Part shown: positions 62,041-64,000 of the stretch, piece after piece | How positions within the stretch are numbered: the stretch's first letter is position 1 | How the letters are laid out: each line of letters begins with the position of its first letter | NCBI GenBank assembly: GCA_964632505.1 | Contig: CAZWCE010000006.1 | Span: forward strand, 62,001-126,000 | From: CAZWCE01 sp964632505 | Lineage (GTDB): Bacteria > Planctomycetota > Planctomycetia > Pirellulales > Thermoguttaceae | Direction: 5' to 3' | Length of the DNA stretch: 64,000 nt | Position numbers and translations under genes: made by a program | Notes under the pieces: model-generated | The model's database searches: none | Told to the model about the DNA's origin: nothing | The model's input: only the letters and a program-made list of their open reading frames with translations

Positions 62041-63459
62041 ATGGGCAACGCGGAGGTCGATCAGCGAGTTCATCTTCTCCAAGACGGTCGGGAGGGCCCC
62101 GGGCCGGTGCTTTATTGGATGAGTCGCGATCAACGTGTCGAGGACAACTGGGCGCTTCTGATTGCCCAGCGGGAAGCGCGAGCGCGGAAAAGCCCGATGG
62201 TGGTCGTTTTTACACTCGTTCCCACCTTCGGGGAAGCGGGCCTGCGGGCCTACCGATTCATGCTCGGGGGGCTCCGGCAGACGGCGGAAACGCTGGAGAA
62301 CAAACAGATTCCTTTCGTGCTGTTGGCCCATGATTCGCCACCAACGGTGTTGGCTAAACTCTCTTCCCGGTTGCGACCGGCGATGATCGTCACCGAATTC
62401 GATCCGACTCGCCGGAAACGGCGGTGGCAACAGTCGTTGGTCGAAGAGGTGAGCTTTGCGGTATGGGAGGTCGATTGCAGGAACATCGTCCCCTGCCGCC
62501 TGGCTTCCGACCACCGTGAGTACGCCGCGAGGACGTTTCGTCCCAAGATCCACGATCGATTGCCGGCATTCCTCGTTCCGTTGCCGAAGCTCAGGAAACA
62601 TCCGCATTTGCTTGAAAAGAAGGAGAGATCGGCCTTGGCCGTCGAAGAATCCGTCGATTGGGACGCGGCGGTAACGACCCTGCAGTGTGGAGTGCTCGAA
62701 TGCTCGACCCAATCTTCACCTCCCGGCAGCGGGGCGGCGAAAAGGTGCCTGAGGAGATTTCTGCGGCAGCGGCTCGCTCGGTATCACCTGGCGTCGAACG
62801 ATCCCAATGAAGCGGCAACATCCGGGTTGTCGCCCTATTTGCATTTCGGACAGATCTCGTCACAGCGCATCGCCCTGGAGGTCGAGAAATATGTGGAGGA
62901 TCATCGAGCTGACGATCCCGAGTTGGCGGAGGGAGCGGAAGCGTTTCTGGAGCAGTTGATCGTCCGCCGGGAACTAAGCGACAACTTCTGCCATTATTGC
63001 CCGGAGTATGATTCGGTCGCGTCGTTTCCCGATTGGGCCCGGAAATCGCTGGAGAAGCACCGTCGCGATCCACGTCCCTACGAGTATGATTTCGAAACAA
63101 TGGAAAAGGGGCAGACGCACGAATCGCTCTGGAACGCCGCGCAGCGGGAGATGGTCCTCACCGGCGGCATGCACAACTACCTCCGCATGTACTGGGCGAA
63201 AAAGATCCTCGAGTGGACCCCCTCGGCCGAAGTCGCGCTGCGGACCGCCGTCACGCTGAACGATCGCTACCAACTCGACGGTCGTGAGACCAACGGCTAC
63301 ACCGGCATTGCCTGGGCGATCGGAGGAGTGCACGATCAGGGCTGGAAGGAACGCCCGGTGTTCGGGAAGATTCGATACATGAACGACCGGGGCGCGGCTC
63401 GAAAATTCGATGTTCCCGCGTACCTCGCCCGAATCGAGAAGCTCGAAGAGAATGCATGA
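62041..63459 (+). CDS. phrB: deoxyribodipyrimidine photolyase, class II
   Basis: 472 aa, ATG after GAGG. It repairs UV-induced cyclobutane dimers with light and FAD. Class II features are YLHFGQISSQRIALEVE, FLEQLIVRRELSDNFCHY, GQTHESLWNAAQREM and NDRYQLDGRETNGYTGIAWA. The N-terminal antenna domain (VLYWMSRDQRVEDNWALL) is also present. It lies between the lactonase and nitroreductase genes in one operon (27- and 38-bp gaps). Such UV repair fits a light-exposed habitat. Confidence 0.95.
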   Translation: MGNAEVDQRVHLLQDGREGPGPVLYWMSRDQRVEDNWALLIAQREARARKSPMVVVFTLVPTFGEAGLRAYRFMLGGLRQTAETLENKQIPFVLLAHDSPPTVLAKLSSRLRPAMIVTEFDPTRRKRRWQQSLVEEVSFAVWEVDCRNIVPCRLASDHREYAARTFRPKIHDRLPAFLVPLPKLRKHPHLLEKKERSALAVEESVDWDAAVTTLQCGVLECSTQSSPPGSGAAKRCLRRFLRQRLARYHLASNDPNEAATSGLSPYLHFGQISSQRIALEVEKYVEDHRADDPELAEGAEAFLEQLIVRRELSDNFCHYCPEYDSVASFPDWARKSLEKHRRDPRPYEYDFETMEKGQTHESLWNAAQREMVLTGGMHNYLRMYWAKKILEWTPSAEVALRTAVTLNDRYQLDGRETNGYTGIAWAIGGVHDQGWKERPVFGKIRYMNDRGAARKFDVPAYLARIEKLEENA

Positions 63460-63497
63460 ATCCAGGAAGACTCAAACAACGGGAAGGAGAACCTTGC

Positions 63498-64000
63498 ATG
63501 GACGTTTATGAAGCGATTCGTCTCAGAAAAAGTATTCGGCAATTTCGCGACCGGGAGATTCCCGAAGAGGTGCTCACGCCGGTATTGGAAGCGGGTCGAT
63601 TGGCGCCTTCGGCGAAGAACTTCCAGGAATGGAGGTTCGTCGTCGTGAAGGATCCCGAAACGCGAAAACGACTGGCACAAGCGGCTAGGGAACAGATGTT
63701 CATTGCCCAGGCGCCGGTCGTGTTGGTCTGCTGTGCTCAGACGGACCATCACGTGATGACCTGCGGGCAGACCTGTTATCCGATCGATGTGTCGATCGCC
63801 ATCGATCACATCACGCTCGCCGCGGTGGCCGAGGGGCTGGGAACCTGCTGGATCGGGGCGTTTTTCGAAGACCAAGTGAAGGAGATTCTCGGCATCCCGG
63901 AGGAGATTCGCGTGGTGGAGCTGTTGCCGATGGGGTATCCGGTGGATCCCTCGGAGGCGAACAAATCGCGTCTGCCGCTCGAAGAGATCGTCTTTCCGGA
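63498..64000 (+). CDS. nitroreductase family flavoprotein, N-terminal part (runs off the window)
   Basis: 167 codons are visible, open to the window end. The ATG at 63498 follows GGAAGGAGAAC. The FMN-binding motif RKSIRQFRDREIPEE, then GRLAPSAKNFQEWRFVVV, and EGLGTCWIGAFFEDQVKEIL are those of the nitroreductase superfamily (NAD(P)H-dependent reduction of nitro, quinone or flavin substrates). It has two Cys pairs (VVLVCCAQT, CGQTCYP). It is the third gene of the lactonase-photolyase unit. Confidence 0.92.
   Translation, partial: MDVYEAIRLRKSIRQFRDREIPEEVLTPVLEAGRLAPSAKNFQEWRFVVVKDPETRKRLAQAAREQMFIAQAPVVLVCCAQTDHHVMTCGQTCYPIDVSIAIDHITLAAVAEGLGTCWIGAFFEDQVKEILGIPEEIRVVELLPMGYPVDPSEANKSRLPLEEIVFP

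Overview
The window looks like chromosomal DNA of a planctomycete, probably of the Pirellulales type; no species is claimed. The evidence is lineage-typical content: a BBP7-like outer-membrane barrel, a TIGR03009-like exported protein, DUF1580 and DUF1080 proteins, a secreted sulfatase, tandem tatA genes, two-component proteins with many input domains, and long noncoding gaps. A run of 10 Ns at 16300-16309 shows a draft assembly. nifJ suggests ferredoxin-linked pyruvate oxidation (fermentative or facultatively anaerobic life), selB suggests selenoprotein synthesis, and a flagellin gene suggests motility.

Left part (1-9500): two sensory genes on the minus strand (a CHASE4 sensor cut by the window edge and a hybrid histidine kinase), 1.3 kb of noncoding DNA, then plus-strand envelope genes (BON-domain protein, lipoprotein, large exported TPR protein) and two tatA paralogues.

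Mobile element (9562-18709): a 9.1-kb island sits in the 3' end of a tRNA-Val(CAC) gene and is bounded by perfect 58-bp direct repeats. It carries a tyrosine integrase, an HTH-containing protein, two small putative DNA-binding proteins (one DUF1580), a four-Cys protein, and an 824-aa zinc-finger/Toprim/DUF3987 primase-helicase-like protein. Next come an AT-rich segment inside a perfect 40-bp inverted repeat (candidate replication origin), a strong promoter followed by a candidate three-way-junction RNA, and a two-gene unit of unknown function. Near-identical palindromes lie just inside both ends. No capsid, conjugation, resistance or recognised defence gene is visible. This is the most likely place for an undescribed system.

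Middle part (18900-37700): exported ADP-ribosylglycohydrolase-like protein (minus strand), HU protein, sulfatase, hotdog thioesterase, a 1172-aa hybrid kinase convergent with an RluA-type pseudouridine synthase, DUF1080 protein, a PAS-GAF-receiver protein, fumarase, adenine phosphoribosyltransferase, an ADPRM-like phosphoesterase with a Tat-type signal, and two conserved planctomycete proteins.

Right part (37900-64000): a 1540-aa flagellin on the minus strand, nifJ, a PQQ-propeller protein, an Ala/Lys/Glu coiled-coil protein, a three-gene membrane/glycosyl-transfer operon, the outer-membrane barrel protein, a nucleotidyltransferase, a DUF151 protein, a small exported protein, selB, and a lactonase - class II photolyase - nitroreductase operon that runs off the window. 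Many large open frames opposite these genes are codon-bias shadows and are left out.
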